From the NCBI RefSeq assembly GCF_001682855.1, contig NZ_MAQW01000001.1, forward strand, positions 775,084-839,083: a stretch of DNA of 64,000 nt. The letters are read 5' to 3'. Below, in pieces: positions 27,321-35,502 of the stretch. Numbering within the stretch: the stretch's first letter is position 1; the number at the start of each line of letters is the position of its first letter. Below the pieces are notes generated by a model, which was not told where the DNA came from, searched no databases, and was given only the letters and a program-made list of their open reading frames with translations. The position numbers and the translations under genes are program-made. The stretch comes from Bacillus sp. FJAT-27264 (GTDB taxonomy: Bacteria; Bacillota; Bacilli; Paenibacillales; Paenibacillaceae).

Positions 27321-27830
27321 TCATTTTGATTTTATTAAGAACAAGACCAAATCATCGTCCACACGCACTTGACGGCCAGGCTCGGCTGGCATGTTGTCGT
27401 ACATAATTCCTCTACCATCAGGGATATATCCACGCTTCACATATAGCCTTTGTGCGGTTCCATAGTCCGCGTACAGACCAAAACCAATCCCCACCTTATC
27501 CGACTTGGCAAAAGCTTGCTCTTCGAGCGCATCCATTAAAAAGCTTCCTATGCCTCGCTTGCGGAATGGTGGAATAACATCAAGGTTTTGAATCTCAGGG
27601 ATACCCTCTTCAACAAAGTATATATAATGCGGCTTATATACGAGATGTCCCCATCCGGCAAGTTTATTTTCATAAAAGGCCAATAGGGTAACCCTGTCCC
27701 CCTGCCGGTTCTCCTCCCAGCACTGTTGAATATATTCCAATGGTTTTTGAATGTCATGACCAGACAAGCCTTGATAGACCAGATTAATATCACCCTCAGA
27801 TAGGTGGCGAATTTGGGCAGGTGATTTCAT
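27321..27830 (-). CDS. GNAT-family N-acetyltransferase
   Basis: A 169-residue single GNAT domain. The acetyl-CoA motif is VIPPFRKRGIGSFLMDALEEQAF and the C-terminal YGTAQRLYVKRGYIPDGRG is the usual end. The start ATG is about ten bases after GGAGG. The substrate is unknown. It stands alone, flanked downstream by repeat elements. Confidence 0.9.
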   Translation of the reverse strand: MKSPAQIRHLSEGDINLVYQGLSGHDIQKPLEYIQQCWEENRQGDRVTLLAFYENKLAGWGHLVYKPHYIYFVEEGIPEIQNLDVIPPFRKRGIGSFLMDALEEQAFAKSDKVGIGFGLYADYGTAQRLYVKRGYIPDGRGIMYDNMPAEPGRQVRVDDDLVLFLIKSK

Positions 27831-27953
27831 AGCATACGTTCCTCCGATGTAAACAGAATTATGCCCGATTTAAAATTTCAGGTGTATATTATTTCCATTC
27901 TTAACGCTCTAACTCCTCTTTCACACAGACCGAACCCGAAGCTTTCAAACCTG

Positions 27954-28016
27954 TTATACTGTTAAAAAAGAATACAAGCGAAAATCAGTTGTACCGATTT
28001 TCGCTTCTTTATTTTT
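27954..28016 (+). promoter_or_regulatory. Possible promoter and terminator-like leader hairpin before the Crp/Fnr gene
   Basis: TATACT (27954-27959) could be a -10 box, though the -35 region is poor. AAGCGAAAATC (27976-27986) pairs perfectly with GATTTTCGCTT (27996-28006), followed by CTTTATTTTT. It ends just before the ribosome site ACGGAGG. No plus-strand gene precedes it, so it may be an attenuator of the regulator gene, or it may stop transcripts arriving from either side. The last two choices cannot be told apart here. Confidence 0.5.
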
Positions 28017-28029
28017 ACGGAGGTTAATT

Positions 28030-28551
28030 ATGATATTACATAAAGGTGAAACATTATTCAGGCAAGGCGATTCCGGACCACTGTATCACTTAAAAAGTGG
28101 CATGTTAAAAATCGTGCGGCTCCATCAAGATGGATCACAGATTTTGGTCAACCTCATCGTGCCGGGAGAGATCATCCCGCATCACTCGCTGATCAGTTCC
28201 AATCCATATTACGGTACAGCTATTGCGCTTGTCACTTGTGAAATCGAAGTTTTGCCCGAAATGGAGTGGTATCAGCATTTGGAACAAAACCCTGACCGCT
28301 ATCGGGAAATTGCTATTCAATTGCAGGATAGACTACGGATCATGCAGCAGCGAATAGATCAGCTTACCACCGTCTCTCCAGCGGAAAAACTTCAAAAGCT
28401 GCAATCATGGTTCCAGAACTATATATCACCAGCCACGCTAACGGATGTGTTGACACAAGACGAGATCGGGCAATTCATCGGACTTCGCCGTGAGACGATT
28501 AACCGTCTGCTGCGCAGCCAGTTGAAATCAGAGTCTCATTCCACAAATTAA
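28030..28551 (+). CDS. Short Crp/Fnr-family transcriptional regulator
   Basis: A 173-residue regulator. Its cyclic-nucleotide-like beta barrel begins almost at once (ILHKGETLFRQGDSGPLYHLKSG), so the roughly 20-40 residues that usually precede it are missing. The ATG has GGAGG six bases upstream, so this short start looks real. The C-terminal helix-turn-helix reads LTQDEIGQFIGLRRETINRLLR. The Glu and Arg in RRETINR are at positions that contact TGTGA sites in CRP/FNR. It has a single Cys and no Cys cluster, so it should not hold an iron-sulfur centre as FNR does. It converges on hmp, whose promoter has a perfect TGTGA-N6-TCACA site, and is a good candidate regulator of it. Confidence 0.88.
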   Translation: MILHKGETLFRQGDSGPLYHLKSGMLKIVRLHQDGSQILVNLIVPGEIIPHHSLISSNPYYGTAIALVTCEIEVLPEMEWYQHLEQNPDRYREIAIQLQDRLRIMQQRIDQLTTVSPAEKLQKLQSWFQNYISPATLTDVLTQDEIGQFIGLRRETINRLLRSQLKSESHSTN

Positions 28552-29807
28552 TGTTGTAGGGAATCGTCCTCTTTGGAGCTGTCTGCATCCCCTTCCAAGC
28601 TGCCGGCAGGTCCAAAAAACTCATAATGAACATCTGCAGCAGGAACTTCCCAAGCCTTCAACAGGCCATGTACAGTTCGCATAAACGGAACGGGCCCACA
28701 GAAATAAAAGCTCGCATCTCGGGTAGGAACTACCTGCTTCAGCCAAGGCAGGTCGATATATCCCTCTTTATCATAAGCCTTCTGTTCTCTATCCTGGGCA
28801 GTTGGCTTTTCATAGCAAAAATAGGTATGGATGTTCTGAGAGCGTTCTGAGAGCTCCTCTACCTGTCGTCTGAGCGCATGCATATCGCTATTCAAAGCGG
28901 CGTGGATAACAGTGACCTCACGCTCCGTCTTCGCAGCAGCCAAAGTATTTAGCATACTGACGAGTGGTGTTAATCCCACGCCCCCGCTAATGAGCACGAC
29001 TGGACGGGAATCCTGTTGATCCAGTGTAAATTCGCCAGCAGGCGCCGACAACCATAACAAATCCCCAACTTTGACCTGATCATGCAGAAACACCGAGACT
29101 TTCCCCGCTGGCCGACCAGCCCCTGCATCCTCACGCTTAACGGAAATTCTGTAATACGGTTTACCCGAAGCATCGGACAGACTGTACTGACGAATATGCG
29201 TATGGGTTTCCCCTGGGATTTCCACTTTTACACTAACATATTGTCCCGGCTCAAAGACAGCCAGTTCTCCCCCATCTTGCGGGACCAGATAAAAGGAAGT
29301 GATAACGCCACTCTCTTTCACTTTTTGCTCCACCCGGAAGGCTCTGAAGTCTGTCCATCCTCCTTGCTGCCGCTGTGACTGCCCGTACATTTCAGCTTCT
29401 ACCCCGATAAAGACATCCGCAATGACTCCATAAGCCTCTCCCCAGGCCTGAAGAATCTCCTCTGTAGCGCCATCACTCAGAACATCTTTAATTGCTGCAA
29501 GCAAGTTTTGTCCAACGATAGGGTAATGCTCTGCTTGTACACCTAGGCTGCGATGCTTGTGGGCAATCTGTTTCACTACCGGGAGAATCGTCTCCAGCTT
29601 ATCGATATGTTTAGCCGCGGCGTATATGGCATTGGCGAGAGCTGTTTGCTGTCTACCCTGGCTTTGATTCGCATGATTAAAAAGATTCAATAATTCAGGA
29701 TGATTGCTGAACAGCAATTGGTAGAACCGCTTGGTGATCTCCGTCCCGTGTATTTCTAGAACCGGAACCGTAGATTTTATGATTTTTATCGTATTCTCGC
29801 TAAGCAT
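28548..29807 (-). CDS. hmp: Flavohemoprotein, nitric oxide dioxygenase
   Basis: A 419-residue cytosolic enzyme that oxidises nitric oxide to nitrate with O2 and NAD(P)H. The N-terminal globin (about 1-140) has the proximal heme His in GVQAEHYPIVGQNLL. The FAD domain has the RQYSLSD motif and the NAD domain has ISGGVGLTPLVSMLN and the final CGPVPFMRTV. Length and order match Hmp of Bacillus and E. coli. The ATG follows GAGGAG. The 3' end overlaps the convergent regulator gene by four bases. Confidence 0.95.
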   Translation of the reverse strand: MLSENTIKIIKSTVPVLEIHGTEITKRFYQLLFSNHPELLNLFNHANQSQGRQQTALANAIYAAAKHIDKLETILPVVKQIAHKHRSLGVQAEHYPIVGQNLLAAIKDVLSDGATEEILQAWGEAYGVIADVFIGVEAEMYGQSQRQQGGWTDFRAFRVEQKVKESGVITSFYLVPQDGGELAVFEPGQYVSVKVEIPGETHTHIRQYSLSDASGKPYYRISVKREDAGAGRPAGKVSVFLHDQVKVGDLLWLSAPAGEFTLDQQDSRPVVLISGGVGLTPLVSMLNTLAAAKTEREVTVIHAALNSDMHALRRQVEELSERSQNIHTYFCYEKPTAQDREQKAYDKEGYIDLPWLKQVVPTRDASFYFCGPVPFMRTVHGLLKAWEVPAADVHYEFFGPAGSLEGDADSSKEDDSLQH

Positions 29808-29844
29808 AAAGGACTCCTCGCTTTCAATTACCTGGAATATGTCA

Positions 29845-29888
29845 AGTATATGAAAAGAAATGCCCTCATCTGTGTGATTTAACTCACA
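29845..29888 (-). promoter_or_regulatory. CRP/FNR-type class II promoter of hmp
   Basis: The palindrome TGTGATTTAACTCACA (29873-29888) is a perfect TGTGA-N6-TCACA. Read on the minus strand, a -10-like TATACT (29845-29850) begins about 30 bases from its centre. The site therefore lies near -41.5, the usual activating position. No good -35 box is present, which fits activator dependence. The adjacent Crp/Fnr regulator is the natural candidate. Confidence 0.78.
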
Positions 29889-29929
29889 TCATTTCGCAAC
29901 GATCTGTGAAGTGAATTTAAAGGTTTTTG

Positions 29930-30240
29930 TTTTTATTCATTTCGGAGCGAAGCAATCGAAGTGCCAAAAAAGCGTTTGCGAGAAATAGCAAACGCTTTTT
30001 GCTGACCTGCCCCCTCAGCGAGAGAATAGAGGCGAGAGGATCGTGGCGTGACGAAGGGGAAGCTTGGAACTGTAGGAGCGAAGCGTCCGTCCAAAATCTT
30101 TCTGCAGGAAAGCTCGCATCGAAAGCATACGTGGTCTCCGGATTTCAACCGCGCTCAGCGGTTTCAATCGAAGAAATCTGGAGACAACAACGGCCGAAAG
30201 TCCAAGCATTCCCCGCAGTCACAACGTCATCCTCAAGCCC
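29930..30240. repeat. Dispersed hairpin element, copy D (inverted orientation)
   Basis: Reading the minus strand, the copy runs GGGGAATGCTTGGACTTTCG, stem GAAATCTGGAGAC (30173-30185), pairing with GTCTCCGGATTTC (30134-30146, one G-T pair). It continues through the CTCCTACAGTTCC and CTTCCCCTTCG blocks shared with copies C, E and F. A short hairpin AAAAGCGTTTGC/GCAAACGCTTTT at about 29967-30000 may serve as a bidirectional terminator between hmp upstream sequence and mglC. No gene is seen here. Confidence 0.8.
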
Positions 30241-30242
30241 GA

Positions 30243-31250
30243 CTATCTTTTAGATGAATACTTCCGCATATCAAACGCCACTGCCGCGATGATAATCAAA
30301 CCTTTGATAATCAACTGGTAGTACGGGCTAATGCCGATAAAGGTCAAACCGTAGTTGATCAGGGTGAAAATGATAACCCCGACTAGAACGCCCGGCACAG
30401 TACCGATACCGCCCGTTGTAGATACACCGCCGACTACGCAGGCTGCGATGGCGTCAAGCTCATACATGTTGCCATAGTTGTTCGTAGCGCCGCCTGTTCT
30501 TGCAGCTTCCAGAACACCCGCCAGACCGTAGAGGGCACCAGCAATCGCGTAGATGTAGATCAAGTTCTTGGATACGTCGATACCGGATACTTTTGCTGCT
30601 TGAATGTTACCACCGATAGCGTACATGTTCTTGCCAAGTTTGGTTTTGTTAAAGACTACCCAGACTATGGCTGCGACGACCAGGGCTATGATGACTATGA
30701 AGGGTATCGAATATTGGCCGCTGCCGAAGAAGCCGGAACCAATTTTGGTAAAGTCGGGACGCAGACCGCCTATCGGCTGGGACTGATTGGGCTCCATATC
30801 AAAATACAAGGAGTTAAGACCGTACACGATTACCATTGTACCCAGCGTTGCAATAAACGGTGGTACATTGAGCTTGGAGACGACCAGACCATTGATGAGT
30901 CCACAGATAAGGCCTGCGATGATAGCGATCGCAATAGGAAGCAATACATTCAGTTGCGGTAGATCCGGGAAGAAGCGACGGGAATAATCGGGAATCTGCA
31001 GCATTGAAGCAGAAATCACCGCCGTGAAGCCAACGACCCGTCCGGCGGACAAGTCCGTACCGGCTGTAATCAGAATAAAAGCAACGCCAAGCGCGATGAT
31101 AATCCGTGTGGATGATTGAATCATAATGTCACGCAGGGTATTTACAGAGATAAAACTAGGTTCATAAAGTGCTATTCCCAGAATAAGCAACACCAATACG
31201 ATGTAGATGGCGTTTTGGGTGACAAAGGACTGAGCTTTTCTAACGTTCAT
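30243..31250 (-). CDS. mglC: Galactose/methylgalactoside ABC transporter permease
   Basis: A 335-residue membrane protein of the sugar-importer permease family (BPD_transp_2). It has about ten helices, with the family segments TAGTDLSAGRVVGFTAVIS, GLICGLINGLVVSKLNVPPF and AACVVGGVSTTGGIGTVPG. I chose the ATG of MNVRKAQSF because AAGGAGG lies nine bases upstream; an in-frame start at 31337 runs through the tandem palindromes and lacks a site. It is the last gene of mglBAC and is separated from mglA by a 270-base gap holding four tandem palindromes. Confidence 0.92.
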   Translation of the reverse strand: MNVRKAQSFVTQNAIYIVLVLLILGIALYEPSFISVNTLRDIMIQSSTRIIIALGVAFILITAGTDLSAGRVVGFTAVISASMLQIPDYSRRFFPDLPQLNVLLPIAIAIIAGLICGLINGLVVSKLNVPPFIATLGTMVIVYGLNSLYFDMEPNQSQPIGGLRPDFTKIGSGFFGSGQYSIPFIVIIALVVAAIVWVVFNKTKLGKNMYAIGGNIQAAKVSGIDVSKNLIYIYAIAGALYGLAGVLEAARTGGATNNYGNMYELDAIAACVVGGVSTTGGIGTVPGVLVGVIIFTLINYGLTFIGISPYYQLIIKGLIIIAAVAFDMRKYSSKR

Positions 31251-31268
31251 TAGTTGTTCCTCCTTAAA

Positions 31269-31396
31269 GTTACGCGTAGCGTAACTCCCATCGTAAGCAT
31301 TATCTGTTACGCGTAGCGTAACTCCCATCGTAAGCATTATCTGTTACGCGTAGCGTAACTCTCATCGTAAGCATTATCTGTTACTCGTAGCGTAAC
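31269..31396. repeat. Tandem array of four 17-bp perfect palindromes, 37-bp period
   Basis: GTTACGCGTAGCGTAAC occurs at 31269-31285, 31306-31322 and 31343-31359, and with one base change at 31380-31396. The 20-base spacers are nearly identical, so this is a true tandem repeat. Each unit could fold as a 7-bp hairpin in the mgl mRNA or bind a dimeric protein. It lies in the 270-base gap between mglA and mglC; the remainder of that gap shows no gene. Confidence 0.93.
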
Positions 31397-31520
31397 TAAA
31401 ACCGAAATAATTCCTTTGTTATACGAATAATCACTTTCATGATAAGCATAATTCCGTTACTCAAAGTTTACCTTGTTATGGGAATTTTAACTCTTTTCAC
31501 AAGTTAATCCTCTTCCCAAC

Positions 31521-33032
31521 CTAGTGCTGTGCGGCGAGTCGCATAACTTCCGTTTCCGTAGCCTGCTCGCCTTCTAGTATCCCTGTCAGTTTCCCTTCAG
31601 ACATGACCATAACCCGGTCGGACATACCGAGTAGCTCCGGCATTTCTGAGGAAATCATAATGATGCTCTTGCCCTGCTTCGCCAAATCCGCGATGATCGT
31701 ATAAATTTCGAATTTTGCACCTACGTCGATCCCCCGTGTTGGCTCATCCAGAAGGAGAACCTCCGGTTCGGTGAGCAGCCATCTGGCCAGCAGTACCTTT
31801 TGCTGATTGCCGCCGGACAGGTTCATTATTTGGGTCTTGGTGGTCGGAGTTTTCGTGCGGAGTTTTTCGATCATTTTGTCGACTTCTGCTTTTTTCTTCT
31901 TCCCGTTCAGCAGCATGTAAGGCTTCTGATAACGGTCAAGGTTGGCAATGGCTCCATTCTCATGCACAGATAATACCGGGAAAATACCCGTAACACGCCG
32001 TTCCTCCGTCAAAAGTGCAAGCCCATGTTTCTTCGCATCTTTAGGCGAATTGATCTTGACCTGCTTTCCTTTGATCGAAATAGAACCTGATTTGATATTA
32101 CGAAGACCGAATAACGCTTCAATAACTTCCGTACGCTGCGCGCCGACAAGACCGCCGATTCCCAAAATTTCTCCACGTCGCAATTCGAAAGAAATATCCT
32201 TGAACGAGCGTTGTTCCGTTGAAGTCAAGCCCTCCACTTTCAAATAGACTTCACTAGGCACATTGAAGCGCTCAGGGAAGCGGTTGGTCAAATCACGGCC
32301 TACCATTTTGGAGATAATCAGATCGGTGGTCATTTCCGCGGCTGGCCAGGTACCAATCTTTTTACCGTCGCGCATGATGGTGACATCATCGGAGATTTCG
32401 AGAATTTCCTCCATTTTGTGCGATATATAGATAATAGCTACGCCTCTTTTTTTCAAATCCCGGATAATTCGGAACAAATGCTCCACTTCCACACTGGTCA
32501 AGGACGAAGTGGGTTCATCCATCACAATGACGCGGGAATGAAAAGAGACGGCCTTCGCGATTTCAATGGATTGGATTTTGGATACGGACAGTTTACCTAC
32601 CAAAGTCTCGGGCTTCAGGTCAATGTCCAGATCTTTAAAAAGATTTTCTGTATCCGTAAACATCTTTTTGTGGTCAATGAATTGAATCGGTCCAATGCCC
32701 TTGGTCGGAAAACGTCCTAGCCAGATGTTCTCCATCACACTGCGGAACGGCACAGGATGCAATTCCTGGTGAATCATTGAGATTCCATTTTTAAGCGCAT
32801 CGTTGGAGCTTGCGATGGAGACCTTGTCACCATTCAGATAGATTTCACCGGCATCCGGTGCGTAGATTCCGAAGAGACATTTCATTAATGTAGATTTACC
32901 GGCACCGTTCTCCCCCATTAGAGCATGAACCGAGCCCGGTTTAACCTTCAGGCTGACATCATCCAGCGCCTTGACGCCAGGGAACTCTTTAGAAATATTG
33001 TTCATTTCCAGCAAAAACTCGGCTTTAGCCAT
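31521..33032 (-). CDS. mglA: Galactose/methylgalactoside ABC transporter ATP-binding protein
   Basis: A 503-residue protein with two ATP-binding cassettes, as in MglA and RbsA. The first has Walker A GENGAGKST, signature LSVSKIQ (degenerate) and Walker B VIVMDEPTSSL. The second has the degenerate Walker A GGLVGAQRTE, a good signature LSGGNQQKV and Walker B VLLLDEPTRGIDVG; this asymmetry is normal for the family. It powers sugar uptake through MglC. It follows mglB after a 139-base gap containing a strong hairpin. Confidence 0.93.
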   Translation of the reverse strand: MAKAEFLLEMNNISKEFPGVKALDDVSLKVKPGSVHALMGENGAGKSTLMKCLFGIYAPDAGEIYLNGDKVSIASSNDALKNGISMIHQELHPVPFRSVMENIWLGRFPTKGIGPIQFIDHKKMFTDTENLFKDLDIDLKPETLVGKLSVSKIQSIEIAKAVSFHSRVIVMDEPTSSLTSVEVEHLFRIIRDLKKRGVAIIYISHKMEEILEISDDVTIMRDGKKIGTWPAAEMTTDLIISKMVGRDLTNRFPERFNVPSEVYLKVEGLTSTEQRSFKDISFELRRGEILGIGGLVGAQRTEVIEALFGLRNIKSGSISIKGKQVKINSPKDAKKHGLALLTEERRVTGIFPVLSVHENGAIANLDRYQKPYMLLNGKKKKAEVDKMIEKLRTKTPTTKTQIMNLSGGNQQKVLLARWLLTEPEVLLLDEPTRGIDVGAKFEIYTIIADLAKQGKSIIMISSEMPELLGMSDRVMVMSEGKLTGILEGEQATETEVMRLAAQH

Positions 33033-33114
33033 CTTGTTACGCCCCCTACGCTTTTTTTCTTTTCCATGAGAGGCACAGCGGTTCCATCCTGTTCCCTACC
33101 CGTAAGGAATATCA

Positions 33115-33134
33115 GGGAGCGGATAACCGCTCCC
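33115..33134 (-). other. Intercistronic hairpin between mglB and mglA
   Basis: GGGAGCGG and CCGCTCCC form a perfect 8-bp stem around a 4-base loop with no strong U-run after it. Such stems after binding-protein genes often stabilise the upstream mRNA, giving more binding protein than ATPase; that role is inferred. Confidence 0.7.
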
Positions 33135-33171
33135 CTTGTCTATCTTTTTAAGAATGTCACTAATACATTGA

Positions 33172-34266
33172 TTACTTCGCATCCGCAACATTGTCTTTGG
33201 TGATCTTCTTGTAGGAGATCCAGACATATTGGTTGTCAGTGATATCGAAGCCTACATTGTCTTTGGTTGGTGTTTCGCCTTTTGCCAGTAACGAAGCCAC
33301 AGTGATCGCAGCCTTACCCTGGTTGTTCGCATCGTTCAAAACCGTACCGAGCATCGTGCCATCTTGCAGCGCTTGAACCGCAGGAGCAGTTGCGTCAACA
33401 CCGACTACCGGCATGTATTTGTCGCCAGTAAAGTATCCAGAAGCTTTCAAAGCTTCAATCGCGCCTAGAGCCATGTCATCGTTGTTCGCGAACACAGCTT
33501 CAATCTTGTCGCCATGAGAGCCGAGGAATGCAGCCATCTTCTCTTGGCCTTTTACGCGATCCCACATCGCAGTATCTTCAGCCAGCTTTTCAACCTTGAT
33601 GCCAGCATCTTCTACAGCTTGTATCGAATAAGTAGTACGGAGCTCAGCATCTTGGTGACCAGGCTCGCCTTTAAGCATTACGTATTGGAGCACGCCGTCA
33701 CCGTTCTTGTCCGCTTCAGGGTGTGCTTTCCAGTAGTCAACGATCAGTTGGCCGGACATTGTGCCGGATTCTTCAGCTTTAGCGCCTACGTAGTAGACTT
33801 TGTCCCATTTCTTCATATCTTCCGGAAGCGGTTCACGGTTCAAGAACACAACGGGAATATTAGCAGTTTTAGCTTTATCGATGATTACGCCGGCAGCGGT
33901 GCGGTCAACCGGGTTGATCAGCATGCCGTTATATTTTTTGGTGACGAACAAGTCAACCTTGTCATTTTGTGTAGGCTGGGAATTTTGGCTATCTACGATA
34001 TCCACGGTAGCAATACCTTCAGCTGATTTTTGAATCGCGTTACGGACACCTGTCATGAATGTGTCGTCGAATTTGTAAATGGCTACGCCAACTTTAGGCG
34101 TCTCCGCGCTTTTTCCTCCGCTGTTACCGGAACTTGTTGTGTTAGTAGTATCGGCAGAGTTGCCCCCGGAGCTAGCTGTATTAGTAGAATTATTATTGCC
34201 GCCGCAGCCTGCAAGAGCAGCACCCAGCATTGCGCTGGCCAGTAGTACGGAAGTGATTTTTTTCAT
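33172..34266 (-). CDS. mglB: Galactose/methylgalactoside-binding lipoprotein
   Basis: A 364-residue periplasmic-binding-protein-type lipoprotein. The lipobox is LAGC and is followed by an Asn/Thr/Ser/Gly-rich linker. The mature domain is very like MglB of enteric bacteria: VGVAIYKFDDTFMTGVRNAI, the calcium-loop-like DKNGDGVLQ, LLKGEPGHPDAE written here as KGEPGHQDAE, ANNDDMALGAIEALK and GTVLNDANNQGKA. These marks favour galactose or glucose over ribose. It is first in mglBAC and has a cre-like site over its promoter. Confidence 0.93.
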   Translation of the reverse strand: MKKITSVLLASAMLGAALAGCGGNNNSTNTASSGGNSADTTNTTSSGNSGGKSAETPKVGVAIYKFDDTFMTGVRNAIQKSAEGIATVDIVDSQNSQPTQNDKVDLFVTKKYNGMLINPVDRTAAGVIIDKAKTANIPVVFLNREPLPEDMKKWDKVYYVGAKAEESGTMSGQLIVDYWKAHPEADKNGDGVLQYVMLKGEPGHQDAELRTTYSIQAVEDAGIKVEKLAEDTAMWDRVKGQEKMAAFLGSHGDKIEAVFANNDDMALGAIEALKASGYFTGDKYMPVVGVDATAPAVQALQDGTMLGTVLNDANNQGKAAITVASLLAKGETPTKDNVGFDITDNQYVWISYKKITKDNVADAK

Positions 34267-34342
34267 TATTCATTGACCTCCTGATTAATTTTCTTTGTCA
34301 TTTTCCCCGCTCACTCTGGGAATATCTACATTATGCTTTATT

Positions 34343-34356
34343 TGAAAACGGTTGCG
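34343..34356. promoter_or_regulatory. CcpA cre-like site at the mglB promoter
   Basis: TGAAAACGGTTGCG matches 12 of 14 positions of the cre consensus TGWAARCGYTWNCW. It lies between a weak -35 (TTCGCA) and a -10 (CATAAT) of the mglB promoter on the minus strand. This fits glucose repression. Confidence 0.6.
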
Positions 34357-34407
34357 AATATAGAATACTACTCTGTTTTATAAAAATTCTCATGTACAAA
34401 AGGCATA

Positions 34408-34466
34408 AAAAAGCCGGTGAACACATTACAGGGGATCATACTCTCCTCCATTCATGCGCACCGGCT
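34408..34466 (-). terminator. Terminator after the sugar-sensing operon
   Basis: AGCCGGTG and CACCGGCT enclose a long, weakly structured loop and are followed by TTTTTT on the minus strand, just after the stop of the sugar-binding lipoprotein. Confidence 0.75.
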
Positions 34467-34476
34467 GTCATTCTGA

Positions 34477-35502
34477 TTATCTTACAAAAGGGAACAACAG
34501 CTTCTGGTTCTCCGGCCATAGCATATTGTCCAAATCTATGATTTTTGTTCCCGTGTCCACCCGTTCCGGGACTTTGATGCCTTCGAGAATCTCCACTGCG
34601 TGCTTTATTGCCAGGTAGCCATTGCTGAACGGATTCTGCACTACCGTAGCCTGGACCGTCCCGTCCTGAAGCAGCTCCATCATCGATGGAGAGCTGTCAA
34701 AGGCCACTATTTTGATCCCCTTCAGTCCCAGCTGCTGAATCGTCTTGGCCGCTCCCTGTGAAGCTGTTTCATTCAAAGTTGCCATGCCTCTCAATCTAGG
34801 ATGCTGGTTAAGCATTTCCCTGGTCAGCTCCTCTGCATTGGCAATATTGGAGGGGGTGTAGGCAATCTCGACAACATGGATATTAGGATAGCGGGCGGCA
34901 TAGTTTAAAAATCCCTTTTCCCGTTCATCTGCATCTCTCGCACCAAAATCTATTGCGGTAGACGAAACTGGCTGGACATTCTCAGATGAACTCGTAAAGT
35001 TGATGATCCCGATCTCTCCGTGTGCGTCCAGCAGCTTAATCAGACGCTCAGCTGATTTTTGTCCAGCCTCATATCCGTTGGAGCCAATATAAGTGGAGAC
35101 TCTGGCTGAGCCCACCTCGGCGTCCACCGAAATCACGGGGATTTTGTTAAAAACCGCCGCTTTATCCACTACCTGCGCCAGCCCCATGTAACTGCTGGCC
35201 GCGAGTACGATAACATCCGCTTTATCGTCGATTGCGTTTTCCACCATCGCGATCTGTTCGTCGATGTCACTCTCCGAATCCGGGGCTTTAAATGTCAGTT
35301 TGACGTTGAATTCCTGGGCTGCTGCCTCTGCTCCCAGCTTCACGGTATTCCAGTAATCACCTCTGCTCATTTTGACAATCATATGGACACTCCGGGTCTT
35401 GGCCGTACTGATGTAATCAGGAGGCGAACTTATGCAGGAATTGAGTGAGAACCCTGCCACAGCACAGCAGAACAGGACCAGGCAAAAGCGTTTTGACATC
35501 AT
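34477..35502 (-). CDS. Sugar-binding lipoprotein linked to a two-component system
   Basis: A 341-residue protein of the LacI/ribose-binding fold with a lipobox (SLNSC at about 18-22). Fold markers are KMSRGDYWNTVKLGAEAAAQEF, VDAEVGSARVSTYIGSNGYEAG and GIKIVAFDSSPSMMELLQDG. Its start overlaps the histidine-kinase stop by four bases (ATGA), so the two are translated together. No permease or ATPase accompanies it in its own operon. It may therefore serve as a sugar sensor that presents ligand to the kinase, as XylFII-LytS and YtfQ-type proteins do; this is inferred. It lies just upstream of mglBAC. Confidence 0.87.
   Translation of the reverse strand: MMSKRFCLVLFCCAVAGFSLNSCISSPPDYISTAKTRSVHMIVKMSRGDYWNTVKLGAEAAAQEFNVKLTFKAPDSESDIDEQIAMVENAIDDKADVIVLAASSYMGLAQVVDKAAVFNKIPVISVDAEVGSARVSTYIGSNGYEAGQKSAERLIKLLDAHGEIGIINFTSSSENVQPVSSTAIDFGARDADEREKGFLNYAARYPNIHVVEIAYTPSNIANAEELTREMLNQHPRLRGMATLNETASQGAAKTIQQLGLKGIKIVAFDSSPSMMELLQDGTVQATVVQNPFSNGYLAIKHAVEILEGIKVPERVDTGTKIIDLDNMLWPENQKLLFPFVR

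Noticed and set aside
29927..30257. Apparent open frames within repeat copy D
   Set aside because: The interval is a dispersed hairpin repeat; the frames have no ribosome site and differ between repeat copies.
31269..31396. CRISPR array
   Set aside because: Spacers are nearly identical rather than unique, units are only 17 bp, and no cas genes are present.
34079..34276. Leu/Pro-rich plus-strand frame opposite the mglB signal peptide
   Set aside because: It is the complement of the lipoprotein signal and linker and lacks a ribosome site.
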